A DNA stretch of 64,000 nucleotides from Pseudomonas sp. PDNC002 (lineage in GTDB: Bacteria; Pseudomonadota; Gammaproteobacteria; Pseudomonadales; Pseudomonadaceae): contig NZ_CP070356.1 of assembly GCF_016919445.1 (NCBI RefSeq), positions 3,847,502 through 3,911,501 on the forward strand, in the 5' to 3' direction. Below, piece by piece: positions 26,007 through 36,525 of this stretch. A program made the position numbers and the translations under genes. Every line of letters begins with the position of its first letter. The first letter of the stretch is position 1. The notes under the pieces are model-generated. The model was given only the letters and a program-made list of their open reading frames with translations. It was not told where the DNA came from and searched no databases.

Positions 26007-29000
26007 ATGAATCAGAAGGCCCTCGCCGACGAAAGCGCTTTCCGCCGCATCCTTGCGCGCAACATGGCGTTGCCGCTGGGTATCTGTCTGCTGGGCGCGG
26101 TGCTGTTCATCGGCCTGATTCTCTACATGCTCGACGTGCTGGGCTGGGTCGAGCACACCGACCGGGTGATTTCCAGCGCCAACGAGATGCAGCGCCTGAG
26201 CGTCGACCAGGAAAGCGGCCTGCGGGGCTTCCTGATCACCGCTGATCCGCGCTTCCTCGAACCCTTGGAACAGGCCCGGCCGCGCATCAATGCCGGGCTG
26301 AAGAGCCTTGCCCAACTGGTGGCGGACAACCCGCCGCAAGTGGAGCGGGTGCAACGCCTGAGTGCGATGCAGGACGAGTGGATGACCTTCGCCCAGGAGA
26401 TGATCCAGCTGCGTCGCAACGGTCAGGAAACCACCGATGCGATCAGGTCCGGACGGGGCAAGAGCATGATGGACGCCATCCGCGCCCAGTACGCCTCGCT
26501 GATCAATACCGAGCAGCAGCTGCGCCACGACCGCAACCAGTTCGCCTCGAGCCTGTCCACCGGCGTGGTGATCCTTTACCTGGTCTTCAGCATCGTGGTT
26601 GGCGCTTTGCTGGCCTATTTCGGCCGCCGCCAGTTGCTGAGCCTTTCCGAGTCCTACGGCGAATCCCTGCGCCGCCAGGTGCTGCATAACGAGCAATTGC
26701 AGCAGCAGGCGTGGCTGCGCGACGGCCAGAGCCGCCTGGGTGACCAGTTGATCGGCCAGCAGTCGCTGCCGCTGCTGGGGCGCAGCCTGATGGAATTCCT
26801 CGGGGACTTCGTCGGCTCGCCCATCGGCGCGCTGTACGTTCGCGACGATCACGGTGGCCTGCTGCGTGGCGCCACCTATGGATTCGCCCGGGAAGATGGC
26901 GGCGAGGAGTACTTCGCCGCCGATGAAAGCCTGATCGCCCAGGCCGCGCGGCAACGCAAGCTGCGCGTGCTGGAGGGCTTGCCGGCGGATTACCTGAAGG
27001 TCAACTCGGCGCTGGGCAATGGCTCGCCGGTGAGCGTGGCGCTGCTGCCGCTGCTCAGCGAAGGCGGCGTGGTGGGTGTGCTGGAGCTGGGTTTCCTACG
27101 CTCGCTGAGCGAGCGCGAGCAGGCGTTCCTACAGGGTGTCTCGGAAACCTTGGGCAGCGCCGTCGCCGCCGCCCTGCATCGCCAGCGCCAGCAGGACCTG
27201 CTGGCCGAGACCCAGCAGCTCAACGAGGAGCTGCAGGTCCAGCAGGAAGAGCTGAAGACCGCCAACGAGGAGCTCGAAGAGCAGTCGCGGGTGCTCAAGG
27301 AGTCCCAGGCGCATCTCGAGGCCCAGCAGGCGGAACTGGAGCAGACCAATGAGCGCCTGGCCGAGCAGACCCAGGAGCTGGCCGCCCAGCGCGACGACCT
27401 GGACACCAAGAACACCGAATTGAACCAGGCTCGCCTGGACCTGCAGGGCCGCGCCGACGAGCTGCAGCGCGCCAGCCGCTACAAGTCCGAGTTCCTTGCC
27501 AACATGTCCCACGAGCTGCGCACGCCGCTCAACAGTTCGCTGATCCTGGCGCGCCTGCTGGCGGACAATGAGCAGGGCAATCTGGACGACGAGCAGGTGA
27601 AGTTCGCCGAGTCGATCTATGGCGCCGGCAATGACCTGCTCAACCTGATCAACGACATCCTCGACATCTCCAAGGTCGAGGCCGGCAAGCTGGAAGTGCG
27701 CCCGGAAAACGCCAGCGTGCGGCGCCTGGTGGAGGCTGTGGAAGGGCTGTTCCGTCCACAGGCCGACGACAAGGGGCTGAGCTTCGTCGCCGAAGTGGCC
27801 GAGGATGCGCCGGCCATGCTGTTCAGCGACCGCCAGCGGGTCGAGCAGATCCTCAAGAACCTGCTGTCCAACGCCTTCAAGTTCACCGATGCCGGCGAGG
27901 TTTCCCTGCGCGTGAGCGCAGCGCCCGAAGGGCTGCGCTTCGACGTGCGTGACAGCGGCATCGGTATCGCCGAGGACCAGCTGCAACGTATCTTCGAGGC
28001 GTTCCAGCAGGCCGACGGCGCCACCAATCGCCGTTACGGCGGCACCGGCCTGGGGCTGTCGATCTCCCGCGACCTGGCGCATTTGCTGGGCGGCAGCATC
28101 ATCGTCAGCAGCCAGCCGGGCAAAGGCAGCGTGTTCAGCCTGCTGCTGCCGCTGAACTACGAGGCGCCCGCCGAGGTAGAGTCGCCCAGCGCGCCGGCGC
28201 CGCTCGCGGCGGTCGCTCCGGCTCCCGTTCAGGTGCTCGAACCGATGGTGCGCGCCCCGGTGGCTGCGACCTTCGCCGACGATCGCGAACAGGCCAGCGT
28301 CGGTCAGCGCTGCGTGCTGGTGGTGGAAGACGAGCCGAAATTCGCCCGCATCCTCTACGACCTGGCCCATGAGCTGGGTTACCGCTGCCTGGTGGCGATG
28401 GGCGCGGAGGAGGGCTTGCGCCTGGCCGACCAGCACGCTCCCGACGCCATCCTGCTGGACATGCACCTGCCCGACGAATCCGGTCTCGCCGTACTGCAAC
28501 GGCTGAAAGCCAACCCGCGCACCCGCCATGTGCCGGTGCACGTCGTCTCGGTGGAAGACCGTAGCGAAGCGGCCCTGCACCTGGGCGCCATCGGCTACGC
28601 GCTCAAGCCCACCTCCCGCGAGCAACTGCGCGAGGTGTTCGGCAAGCTGGAGGCCAAGCTGACCCAGGAGGTCAAGCGCATCCTGCTGGTGGAGGACGAC
28701 CCGCTGCAGCGCGACAGCGTTTCGCGCCTGATCGGCGACGACGACATCGAGATCACCGCGGTGGAGCAGGGCGAGCAGGCCCTGGAGCTGCTGCGCAAGA
28801 ACATCTACGACTGCATGATCATCGACCTCAAGCTGCCGGACATGCAGGGCAACGAGCTGCTGCGGCGCATGGGCGAGGAAGAAATCTGCTCGTTCCCGCC
28901 GGTGATCGTCTACACCGGGCGCAACCTGACCCGCGACGAGGAAGCCGAGCTGCTCAAGTATTCGCGCTCGATCATCATCAAGGGGGCGCGCTCGCCGGAG

Positions 29001-29489
29001 CGCCTGCTGGACGAAGTCACGCTGTTCCTGCACAAGGTCGAGTCGCAGCTTTCCAGCGAGCGCCAGCGCATGCTGCGTACCTCGCGCAACCGCGACCGGG
29101 CGTTCGAGGAGCGGCGCATCCTGCTGGTGGACGACGACGTGCGCAACATCTTCGCCCTGACCAGCGCCCTGGAGCACAAGGGCGCGCGGGTGGAAGTGGC
29201 GCGCAACGGCCGCGAAGCCATCGAGAAGCTCAACCAGGTGGGCGACATCGACCTGGTGCTGATGGACGTGATGATGCCGGAGATGGACGGCTACGAAGCC
29301 ACGCGCCTGATCCGCCAGGACGCGCGCTGGAAGAAATTGCCCATTCTTGCGGTCACCGCCAAGGCGATGAAGGACGACCACGAGCTGTGCCTGCGCGCCG
29401 GCGCCAACGACTACCTGGCCAAGCCCATCGACCTGGACCGCCTGTTCTCCCTGATCCGTGTATGGCTACCCAAGCTGGAGCGCATCTGA
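26007..29489 (+). CDS. Membrane hybrid histidine kinase, CHASE3-GAF-HisKA-HATPase-REC-REC-REC
   Basis: 1160 aa. Helix 1 (~20-42), CHASE3-type periplasmic domain ([25 protein letters not shown]), helix 2 (~183-205), GAF (~235-385), long coiled coil rich in Gln/Glu (~390-480), His502 in [11 protein letters not shown], HATPase ([24 protein letters not shown]), then three receivers with phospho-Asp818, Asp940 and Asp1087. It would integrate a periplasmic and a cytoplasmic signal and pass phosphate through several receivers. ATG 26007 follows AGGA; an open frame extends to 25956 without a good start. First gene of a four-gene operon with cheR, cheB and a REC-kinase. Confidence 0.93.
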   Translation: MNQKALADESAFRRILARNMALPLGICLLGAVLFIGLILYMLDVLGWVEHTDRVISSANEMQRLSVDQESGLRGFLITADPRFLEPLEQARPRINAGLKSLAQLVADNPPQVERVQRLSAMQDEWMTFAQEMIQLRRNGQETTDAIRSGRGKSMMDAIRAQYASLINTEQQLRHDRNQFASSLSTGVVILYLVFSIVVGALLAYFGRRQLLSLSESYGESLRRQVLHNEQLQQQAWLRDGQSRLGDQLIGQQSLPLLGRSLMEFLGDFVGSPIGALYVRDDHGGLLRGATYGFAREDGGEEYFAADESLIAQAARQRKLRVLEGLPADYLKVNSALGNGSPVSVALLPLLSEGGVVGVLELGFLRSLSEREQAFLQGVSETLGSAVAAALHRQRQQDLLAETQQLNEELQVQQEELKTANEELEEQSRVLKESQAHLEAQQAELEQTNERLAEQTQELAAQRDDLDTKNTELNQARLDLQGRADELQRASRYKSEFLANMSHELRTPLNSSLILARLLADNEQGNLDDEQVKFAESIYGAGNDLLNLINDILDISKVEAGKLEVRPENASVRRLVEAVEGLFRPQADDKGLSFVAEVAEDAPAMLFSDRQRVEQILKNLLSNAFKFTDAGEVSLRVSAAPEGLRFDVRDSGIGIAEDQLQRIFEAFQQADGATNRRYGGTGLGLSISRDLAHLLGGSIIVSSQPGKGSVFSLLLPLNYEAPAEVESPSAPAPLAAVAPAPVQVLEPMVRAPVAATFADDREQASVGQRCVLVVEDEPKFARILYDLAHELGYRCLVAMGAEEGLRLADQHAPDAILLDMHLPDESGLAVLQRLKANPRTRHVPVHVVSVEDRSEAALHLGAIGYALKPTSREQLREVFGKLEAKLTQEVKRILLVEDDPLQRDSVSRLIGDDDIEITAVEQGEQALELLRKNIYDCMIIDLKLPDMQGNELLRRMGEEEICSFPPVIVYTGRNLTRDEEAELLKYSRSIIIKGARSPERLLDEVTLFLHKVESQLSSERQRMLRTSRNRDRAFEERRILLVDDDVRNIFALTSALEHKGARVEVARNGREAIEKLNQVGDIDLVLMDVMMPEMDGYEATRLIRQDARWKKLPILAVTAKAMKDDHELCLRAGANDYLAKPIDLDRLFSLIRVWLPKLERI

Positions 29490-29490
29490 C

Positions 29491-30309
29491 ATGCCTGATC
29501 GCAGCCAGGATATCGAGCTGCGCCTCCTCATCGAGGCGATCTACCTGAAGTACAGCTACGACTTCCGGGACTACTCCGGCACGTCGCTCAAACGCCGCGT
29601 GCTGCATGCCACCCAGCTGTTCGAGTGCCGCAGTATCTCGGCCCTGCAGGAGCGCATCCTGCACGACCCCCATGCGTTCCACGAACTGCTGCAGTACCTC
29701 ACCATTTCGGTGAGCGAGATGTTCCGCGACCCGTCCTACTTCCTCGCGCTGCGCCAGGAAGTGGTACCGCTGCTGCGCACCTACCCGTCGTTGCGTATCT
29801 GGGTGGCGGGCTGCAGTACCGGTGAGGAAGTGCATTCGCTGGCCATCCTGCTGCACGAGGAAGGTCTGCTGGAGCGCACGCTGATCTATGCCACCGACAT
29901 CAATCCGCGCTCGCTGGAGCAGGCGCAGCGCGGCATCTACGCGGCGGAGGACCTGGCCCAGGCCAGCGAGAACTACCGCGCCGCCGGCGGCAAGGGCTCG
30001 CTCTCGGACTACTACACGGCCGCCTACGACGGTGCGCTGTTCGACAAGATGCTGCGGCAGAACGTGACCTTCGCCGACCACAGCCTGGCCACCGACAGCG
30101 TGTTCTCCGAGACGCACCTGGTGTCCTGCCGCAACGTGCTGATCTACTTCAACCGCCAGTTGCAGAACCGCGCCATCGGCCTGTTCCACGAGTCGCTCTG
30201 CCACCGCGGCTTCCTCGGCCTGGGTAGCAAGGAAAGCCTGGACTTCACCGACTTCGCCTCCGAGTTCGAGGTGGTGAACCGCCGCGAACGGGTGTTCCGC
30301 AAGCGATGA
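29491..30309 (+). CDS. CheR-type protein glutamate methyltransferase
   Basis: 272 aa. CheR N-terminal helical domain (YDFRDYSGTSLKRRVLHATQ) and Rossmann domain with the SAM motif WVAGCSTGEEVHSLAILL, plus YATDINPRSLEQAQRGIY and VSCRNVLIYFN. It transfers methyl groups from S-adenosylmethionine to glutamates, normally of chemoreceptors. No receptor gene is nearby, so the target may be the neighbouring kinase's coiled coil. It starts one base after the kinase stop and overlaps cheB by 4 bp. Confidence 0.93.
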   Translation: MPDRSQDIELRLLIEAIYLKYSYDFRDYSGTSLKRRVLHATQLFECRSISALQERILHDPHAFHELLQYLTISVSEMFRDPSYFLALRQEVVPLLRTYPSLRIWVAGCSTGEEVHSLAILLHEEGLLERTLIYATDINPRSLEQAQRGIYAAEDLAQASENYRAAGGKGSLSDYYTAAYDGALFDKMLRQNVTFADHSLATDSVFSETHLVSCRNVLIYFNRQLQNRAIGLFHESLCHRGFLGLGSKESLDFTDFASEFEVVNRRERVFRKR

Positions 30310-30893
30310 GCGCGCCGCGCGAGGTCCGGGCCGTGGTCATTGGCGCTTCCGCAGGTGGCGTGGATGCGCTGTTCCAGCTGTTCACCGGGCTGCCGGCGAA
30401 CTTCTCGTTGCCGCTGGTGGCAGTGCTGCACCTGCCCGAAGACCACGAGAGCCAGTTGGTCGACCTGTTCGCCCGGCGCCTGGCAATCCCGGTGCAGGAA
30501 GCCCGCGACAAGGCACCGGTGGAGGCGGGCACGCTGTACTTCGCCAGTGCCGGCTATCACCTGTCCATCGAGCGCGACCACACCTTCGCCCTGAGTCGCG
30601 AGGCGCCTCGCAATTTCTCCCGGCCCTCCATCGATATCCTCTTCGATTCGGCGGCGGATGCTTATCGCGAGGGGCTTGCCGGCATCCTGCTCACCGGCGC
30701 CAACCAGGATGGCGCCGAAGGGCTGGCGCATATCCATCGCCTGGGTGGCCTCAGCATCGTTCAGGACCCGACCGATGCCGCCGTGTCCACCATGCCGGAG
30801 GCGGCGATCGCATTGCACGCTCCGGACTACATTCTTCCCCTGCGCGAGATTCACGCGCTCCTGACCCGACTGGACCCTCAACATGTTGCGTAA
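30306..30893 (+). CDS. CheB-type methylesterase domain protein
   Basis: 195 aa, catalytic domain only with no receiver. Catalytic motifs: VIGASAGGVDAL (nucleophilic Ser), VLHLPEDHES (His) and LLTGANQDGAEGL (Asp). The canonical LTGMG has become LTGAN here, a common variant in stand-alone CheB proteins. It should demethylate or deamidate receptor glutamates modified by the upstream CheR. ATGA overlap with cheR and an 11-bp overlap with the next gene indicate tight coupling. Confidence 0.92.
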   Translation: MSAPREVRAVVIGASAGGVDALFQLFTGLPANFSLPLVAVLHLPEDHESQLVDLFARRLAIPVQEARDKAPVEAGTLYFASAGYHLSIERDHTFALSREAPRNFSRPSIDILFDSAADAYREGLAGILLTGANQDGAEGLAHIHRLGGLSIVQDPTDAAVSTMPEAAIALHAPDYILPLREIHALLTRLDPQHVA

Positions 30894-32067
30894 CCAGGGA
30901 AGCAAGCTGCTGATCGTCGACGACCTGCCGGAGAACCTGCTGGCGCTCGAGGCGTTGATCAAGGGAGAGGGGCGCGAGGTGTTCAAGGCATCCTCGGCGG
31001 ACGAGGCGCTGTCGCTGCTGCTGGAGCACGACTTCGCCCTCGCCATCCTCGACGTGCAGATGCCGGGCATGGACGGCTTCGGCCTGGCCGAGCTGATGCG
31101 CGGCACCGAGCGCACCAAGAACATTCCCATCGTCTTCGTCACCGCCGCCGGACGTGAGCTGAACTATGCGTTCAAAGGCTACGAAAGCGGCGCGGTGGAC
31201 TTTCTCTACAAGCCGCTGGACAACCATGCGGTGCGCAGCAAGGTCAGCGTGTTCGTCGACCTCTATCGCCAGCGCAAGGTGCTCGACCATCACGTCGAGG
31301 CGCTGGAGCGCAGCCGGGCGGAACAGGACGCGCTGCTCGCGGAGCTGCGCGAGACCCAGGTGGAGCTGCAGCGCGCGGTGAAGATGCGCGACGACTTCAT
31401 GTCCATCGTTTCCCACGAGCTGCGCACGCCGCTCAACGGCCTGATGCTCGATACCCAATTGCGCCGGTTGCACCTGGCCAAGGGCAAGCTGGAAAACTTC
31501 GCGGCAGAGCGCCTGGGTGTGCTGTTCGAGCGCGACGAGCGCCAGCTCACGGGCCTGACGCGGCTGATCGAGGACATGCTCGATGTCTCGCGCATTCGCA
31601 CCGGCAAGCTGTCGATTCGCCCGGAGCCCACCAATCTCGCGGATATCGCGCGCCGCGTGCTGGGCAACTTCGCGGTGCAGGCCCAGGCCGTGGGTTGCGA
31701 ATTGAGCCTGGACGCGCCCGACGCGGTGGACGGCGTGTGGGATGCGTATCGCGTCGAGCAGGTGATCAGCAATCTGCTCAGCAATGCCCTGCGCTACGGA
31801 CCCGGTCAGCCGGTAGCGGTAAGCGTCGCGGCCCACGAAGGCCAGGCGCGGTTGTGCGTGCGCGACCATGGCAATGGCATCGGTTCCGAGGAGCAGCGCC
31901 GCATCTTCCAGCAGTTCGAGCGTGGCACCGGTGCAACCCGCATCGCCGGGCTGGGGTTGGGGCTGTTCATCTCCGAGCAGATCGTCCAGGCCCACGGCGG
32001 GCGCATCGAGGTGCGCAGCGAGCCGGGGCAGGGCGCGGAGTTCTGCGTCTACCTGCCGTTGGATTGA
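30883..32067 (+). CDS. Response receiver-histidine kinase (REC-HisKA-HATPase)
   Basis: 394 aa. Receiver first, with phospho-Asp57 (LAILDVQMPGMDGFG), coiled linker, His178 in [14 protein letters not shown], and HATPase (NLLSNALRYGPG; GLGLGLFISEQIVQAHGG). The order is that of a kinase controlled by an upstream phospho-donor, probably the 1160-aa hybrid kinase at the operon head. No DNA-binding output domain is encoded in the operon, so the final target is elsewhere. Overlaps cheB by 11 bp. Confidence 0.92.
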   Translation: MLRNQGSKLLIVDDLPENLLALEALIKGEGREVFKASSADEALSLLLEHDFALAILDVQMPGMDGFGLAELMRGTERTKNIPIVFVTAAGRELNYAFKGYESGAVDFLYKPLDNHAVRSKVSVFVDLYRQRKVLDHHVEALERSRAEQDALLAELRETQVELQRAVKMRDDFMSIVSHELRTPLNGLMLDTQLRRLHLAKGKLENFAAERLGVLFERDERQLTGLTRLIEDMLDVSRIRTGKLSIRPEPTNLADIARRVLGNFAVQAQAVGCELSLDAPDAVDGVWDAYRVEQVISNLLSNALRYGPGQPVAVSVAAHEGQARLCVRDHGNGIGSEEQRRIFQQFERGTGATRIAGLGLGLFISEQIVQAHGGRIEVRSEPGQGAEFCVYLPLD

Positions 32068-32130
32068 TCCGGCGCGGACTCTCCCCGGAGGAGCAACCGT
32101 CTTCTTCCGGGAAGTCCGTACCGATGCATT

Positions 32131-32246
32131 CCCCTCACCCCAGCCCTCTCCCTCAGGAGAGGGGGCGGCCCGAGCCGACTGGCGCCGAGGGCCCCTCCTG
32201 CACCGCACAGTCCCCTCTCCCCCCGGGAGAGGGTTAGGGTGAGGGG
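32131..32246. repeat. GC-rich dispersed repeat, copy 3
   Basis: Ends CCCCTCACCCCAGCCCTCTC and GAGAGGGTTAGGGTGAGGGG are inverted repeats. The left flank CGTCTTCTTCCGGGAAGTCC (from 32098) matches the flank of copy 1 at 7925. It occupies the first half of the 515-bp gap 32068-32582; the second half holds the putA control sites. Confidence 0.8.
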
Positions 32247-32326
32247 CAGTTGATCTTCACAGGGCCGCCCCCTGTCCGCGTTGTCCACCCGCCGCTCCCA
32301 CACCTGGTCGGCCATCTGCGCAGTGG

Positions 32327-32517
32327 GTTGCACCTTTTCCACCCCTGGCACGAACACTGCTTTCCTCCTGCCGTCCGGCCGACCCTTGCGGGTTGCAGTC
32401 GGGCGAGCCCGTGGCCGTGCTCCGTTTGGTAGCGCCGTGTGGGGGAAATGTCACCGGTTGCACCGAATTTGCGCGTACGACCAAAGGCTTGTTTTTATTG
32501 GGTTGCACCTGGTTGCG
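32327..32517 (+). promoter_or_regulatory. Array of PutA-type operator half-sites
   Basis: Exact GTTGCA hexamers, all in the same orientation, occur at 32327-32332, 32392-32397, 32457-32462 and 32502-32507, with a near match GTTGCG at 32512-32517. GTTGCA is the known core recognised by the PutA ribbon-helix-helix domain in enteric bacteria and P. putida. The spacing of 65, 65 and 45 bp upstream of putA fits looped autorepression that is relieved by proline. Confidence 0.75.
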
Positions 32518-32582
32518 CCTTGCAATTCGGCGGTATAACCTTGCGCCGTTTTCAGGCACACCTTCTAACAACAGGAAGCCCC

Positions 32583-35500
32583 ATGGCCACCACCACCCTT
32601 GGCGTGAAGCTCGACGACGCCACCCGCGAGCGTCTCAAGCTGGCTGCCCAGCAACTCGACCGTACCCCGCACTGGCTGATCAAGCAGGCCATCTTCTCCT
32701 ACCTGGAGCAGGTGGAAGGCGGTCTCACTCCGGCGGAGCAGTCCGGTCTGGCCGCGGCCGCGGGCGAAGAGTCGCTGGATTCGCTGAACGACCAAGGGTT
32801 GCAGGTCTTCCTCGATTTCGCCGAAAGCATCCTGCCGCAGTCGGTACTGCGCGCGGCCATCACCGCCGCCTACCGCCGCCCGGAAACCGAAGCGTTGCCG
32901 ATGCTGCTGGACCTCGCCCGCCTGCCGAAAGAGCAGGCCTCCGCCGCCAACAAGATGGCGCTGGGCATCGCCGAGAAGCTGCGCAACCAGAAGAACGCCG
33001 GCGGCCGCCAGGGCCTGGTGCAGGGCCTGCTGCAGGAGTTTTCCCTGTCGTCCCAGGAAGGCGTGGCGCTGATGTGCCTGGCCGAAGCGCTGCTGCGCAT
33101 CCCGGACAAGGCCACCCGTGATGCACTGATCCGCGACAAGATCAGCAACGGCAACTGGAGCCAGCACCTGGGCCAGAGCCCGTCGATGTTCGTCAACGCC
33201 GCCTCCTGGGGCCTGCTGATCACCGGCAAGCTGGTCTCGACCCACACCGAGACCGGCATGTCCTCGGCGCTCAACCGCATCATCGGCAAGTCCGGCGAGC
33301 CGCTGATCCGCAAGGGCGTGGACATGGCCATGCGCCTGATGGGCGAGCAGTTCGTCACCGGCGAGACCATCGCCGAGGCGCTCGCCAACGCGGCCAACAT
33401 GGAATCCAAGGGCTTCCGCTACTCCTACGACATGCTCGGCGAAGCCGCGCTGACCGAGGAAGACGCCCGCCACTACCTGGCGTCCTACGAGCAGGCCATC
33501 CATGCCATCGGCAAGGCCTCCCACGGCCGTGGCATCTACGAAGGCCCGGGCATCTCGATCAAGCTCTCCGCCTTGCACCCGCGCTACAGCCGCGCCCAGT
33601 ACGACCGCGTGATGGACGAGCTGTATCCGACCGTGCTCGGCCTGGTGAAGATGGCCCGCGACTACGACATCGGCATCAACATCGACGCCGAGGAAGCCGA
33701 CCGCCTGGAAATCTCCCTCGACCTGCTCGAGCGCCTGTGCTTCGAGCCGTCGCTGGCGGGCTGGAATGGCATCGGCTTCGTCATCCAGGCCTACCAGAAG
33801 CGCTGCCCGTACGTGATCGACTACGTCATCGACCTGGCCAAGCGCAGCCGCCACCGCCTGATGATCCGCCTGGTGAAGGGCGCCTACTGGGACAGCGAGA
33901 TCAAGCTGGCCCAGGTCAACGGCCTGGAAGGCTACCCGGTCTACACCCGCAAGCCCTACACCGACGTTTCCTACCTGGCCTGTGCGCGCAAGCTGCTGGC
34001 CGTGCCGGAAGCCATCTACCCGCAGTTCGCCACCCACAACGCCCACTCGCTGTCGGCCATCTACCAACTCGCCGGGCAGAACTACTACCCGGGCCAGTAC
34101 GAGTTCCAGTGCCTGCACGGCATGGGCGAGCCGCTGTACGAGCAGGTCGTGGGCAAGATTGCCGACGGCAAGTTCAACCGCCCGTGCCGCATCTACGCAC
34201 CGGTGGGCAGCCACGAAACGCTGCTGGCGTACCTGGTGCGCCGCCTGCTGGAAAACGGTGCCAACACCTCTTTCGTCAACCGCATTGCCGACCACAGCAT
34301 TTCGCTGAAGGACCTGGTGCTGGACCCGGTGCTGCAGGTCGAGCAGATGGCCGCGCAGGAAGGCACCCTGGGCCTGCCGCACCCGCGCATTCCGCTGCCG
34401 CGCGATCTTTATGGCGATGCCCGACTGAACTCCGCCGGCATCGACCTGGCCAACGAACACCGCCTGGGTTCGCTGTCCTCGGCGCTGCTGTCGAGCACCA
34501 ACCACGCCTACGTCGCCGAGCCGATCCTCGGCCTGGCCGACGCGGCGCCGGGTGAGGCGCAACCGGTGCGCAACCCGGCCGACCTGCGCGACGTCGTGGG
34601 CCACGTGCGTGAAGCCAGCGAAGCCGACGTGAACAACGCCATCCTCGGTGCGCTCTCCAGCGCGCAGATCTGGCAATCGACCCAGCCGTCCGAACGCGGC
34701 GCCATCCTGATGCGCGCCGCCGACCTGATGGAAGCTGAGATCCAGTCGCTGATGGGCGTGCTGGTGCGCGAATCGGGCAAGACCTTCGCCAACGCCATCG
34801 CCGAAGTGCGCGAGGCCGTGGACTTCCTGCGCTACTACGGCGCCCAGGCCAGCACCCACTTCGCCAACGACAGCCACCGCCCGCTGGGCCCGGTGGTCTG
34901 CATCAGCCCGTGGAACTTCCCGCTGGCGATCTTCAGCGGCCAGGTGGCCGCCGCTTTGGCCGCCGGCAACACCGTGCTGGCCAAGCCCGCCGAGCAGACC
35001 CCGCTGATCGCCGCGCAAGCCGTGCGCATCCTGCTGGAAGCCGGCGTGCCGGCTGGTGCCGTGCAATTGCTGCCGGGCCGTGGTGAAACCGTCGGTGCCC
35101 GTCTGGTGGGCGACGAGCGCGTGCGTGGCGTGATGTTCACCGGCTCCACCGAAGTGGCCGGCATCCTCCAGCGCAACATCGCCGGCCGTCTCGACGCCCA
35201 GGGCCGCACCATCCCGCTGATCGCCGAAACCGGCGGCCTCAACGCCATGATCGTCGACTCCTCGGCGCTGGCCGAGCAGGTGGTGGTAGACGTGGTCAAC
35301 TCCGCCTTCGATAGCGCCGGCCAGCGCTGCTCCGCGCTGCGTGTACTGTGCGTGCAGGAAGACGCCGCCGACCGCGTGATCGCCATGCTCAAGGGCGCCA
35401 TGGCCGAGTACCGCGTCGGTGCGCCGGAGCGCCTGCATACCGACATCGGCCCGGTGATCGACGAGGAAGCCAAGGGCAATATCGACAAGCACATCCAGGT

Positions 35501-36518
35501 GATGCGCGACAAAGGCCGCAAGGTATTCCAGAGCGCCCGCGTGGACGCCGAGGAAATCAAGCGCGGCACCTTCGTCGTACCGACCCTGATCGAGCTGGAC
35601 AGCTTCAGCGAGCTCAAGCGCGAAATCTTCGGCCCGGTGCTGCACGTGGTGCGTTACGAGCGTGCCGAGCTGGACCAGCTGCTCGCGCAGATCAACGAAT
35701 CCGGTTACGGCCTGACCCTCGGCGTGCACACCCGCATCGACGAGACCATCGCCCAGGTGGTTGGCACCGCCCACGTCGGCAACCTCTACGTCAACCGTAA
35801 CGTGGTTGGCGCCGTGGTCGGCGTGCAGCCTTTCGGTGGCGAAGGCCTGTCCGGCACCGGCCCGAAGGCTGGCGGCCCGCTGTACCTGTACCGCCTGCTC
35901 TCGACCCGCCCGCAGGAGGCGGTGGCCAACCAGCTCAAGGGCGACGGCGCGCAGGCGCTGCCGCGTCCGAAGGATGCCGAGAAGGCCGTGGAAGCACTCG
36001 CTCAGTGGGCGCAGAAGGACACCGCCCTGGCGGCGCAACTGGCCGGCTACGTCGCGCTGTCGCAGAGCTTCACCCAGCAGGTGCTGACCGGCCCGACCGG
36101 CGAGCGCAACAGCTACACCCTGCTGCCGCGCGAGCACGTGCTGTGCCTGGCGGAAGACCGCGCCGACCTGCTCGCGCAACTGGCCGCCGTGCTCGCGGTG
36201 GGCAGCCGTGCGCTGGTCGCCGAGTCCAACGCCGCCCTGGTGAAGGAGCTGCCGAAGGAAGTCGCCCAGCGCATCGAACTGGTCGCTGACTGGAGCACCA
36301 CCGACAAGGCCTTCGACGCCATCCTGCACCACGGCGATTCCGACCAGCTGCGTGCGGTCTGCGAGCTGGCCAGTCAGCGCAAGGGCGCCATCGTTGGCGT
36401 CACCGGGCTGAATCGCGGGGAAACCGATATCCCGCTGGAACGCCTGCTGATCGAGCGTGCCTTGAGCGTCAACACCGCTGCCGCCGGCGGCAACGCCAGC
36501 CTGATGACCATCGGCTGA
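32583..36518 (+). CDS. putA: Trifunctional PutA: repressor, proline dehydrogenase, P5C dehydrogenase
   Basis: 1311 aa. N-terminal ribbon-helix-helix (TTTLGVKLDDATRERLKLAA), FAD-dependent proline dehydrogenase (YDMLGEAALTEEDA, IKLSALHPRYSRAQ, RLVKGAYWDSEIK, ATHNAHSLS), then NAD-dependent aldehyde dehydrogenase (SPWNFPLAIFSGQVAAALAA, catalytic Glu in AETGGLNAM, Cys916 in GQRCSALR) and a C-terminal ALDH-like extension. It oxidises proline to glutamate at the membrane and represses its own gene when unreduced. The RHH domain and upstream GTTGCA sites agree. ATG 32583 has AGGAAG upstream. No putP symporter gene is adjacent. Confidence 0.97.
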   Translation: MATTTLGVKLDDATRERLKLAAQQLDRTPHWLIKQAIFSYLEQVEGGLTPAEQSGLAAAAGEESLDSLNDQGLQVFLDFAESILPQSVLRAAITAAYRRPETEALPMLLDLARLPKEQASAANKMALGIAEKLRNQKNAGGRQGLVQGLLQEFSLSSQEGVALMCLAEALLRIPDKATRDALIRDKISNGNWSQHLGQSPSMFVNAASWGLLITGKLVSTHTETGMSSALNRIIGKSGEPLIRKGVDMAMRLMGEQFVTGETIAEALANAANMESKGFRYSYDMLGEAALTEEDARHYLASYEQAIHAIGKASHGRGIYEGPGISIKLSALHPRYSRAQYDRVMDELYPTVLGLVKMARDYDIGINIDAEEADRLEISLDLLERLCFEPSLAGWNGIGFVIQAYQKRCPYVIDYVIDLAKRSRHRLMIRLVKGAYWDSEIKLAQVNGLEGYPVYTRKPYTDVSYLACARKLLAVPEAIYPQFATHNAHSLSAIYQLAGQNYYPGQYEFQCLHGMGEPLYEQVVGKIADGKFNRPCRIYAPVGSHETLLAYLVRRLLENGANTSFVNRIADHSISLKDLVLDPVLQVEQMAAQEGTLGLPHPRIPLPRDLYGDARLNSAGIDLANEHRLGSLSSALLSSTNHAYVAEPILGLADAAPGEAQPVRNPADLRDVVGHVREASEADVNNAILGALSSAQIWQSTQPSERGAILMRAADLMEAEIQSLMGVLVRESGKTFANAIAEVREAVDFLRYYGAQASTHFANDSHRPLGPVVCISPWNFPLAIFSGQVAAALAAGNTVLAKPAEQTPLIAAQAVRILLEAGVPAGAVQLLPGRGETVGARLVGDERVRGVMFTGSTEVAGILQRNIAGRLDAQGRTIPLIAETGGLNAMIVDSSALAEQVVVDVVNSAFDSAGQRCSALRVLCVQEDAADRVIAMLKGAMAEYRVGAPERLHTDIGPVIDEEAKGNIDKHIQVMRDKGRKVFQSARVDAEEIKRGTFVVPTLIELDSFSELKREIFGPVLHVVRYERAELDQLLAQINESGYGLTLGVHTRIDETIAQVVGTAHVGNLYVNRNVVGAVVGVQPFGGEGLSGTGPKAGGPLYLYRLLSTRPQEAVANQLKGDGAQALPRPKDAEKAVEALAQWAQKDTALAAQLAGYVALSQSFTQQVLTGPTGERNSYTLLPREHVLCLAEDRADLLAQLAAVLAVGSRALVAESNAALVKELPKEVAQRIELVADWSTTDKAFDAILHHGDSDQLRAVCELASQRKGAIVGVTGLNRGETDIPLERLLIERALSVNTAAAGGNASLMTIG

Positions 36519-36525
36519 CGTCCGG

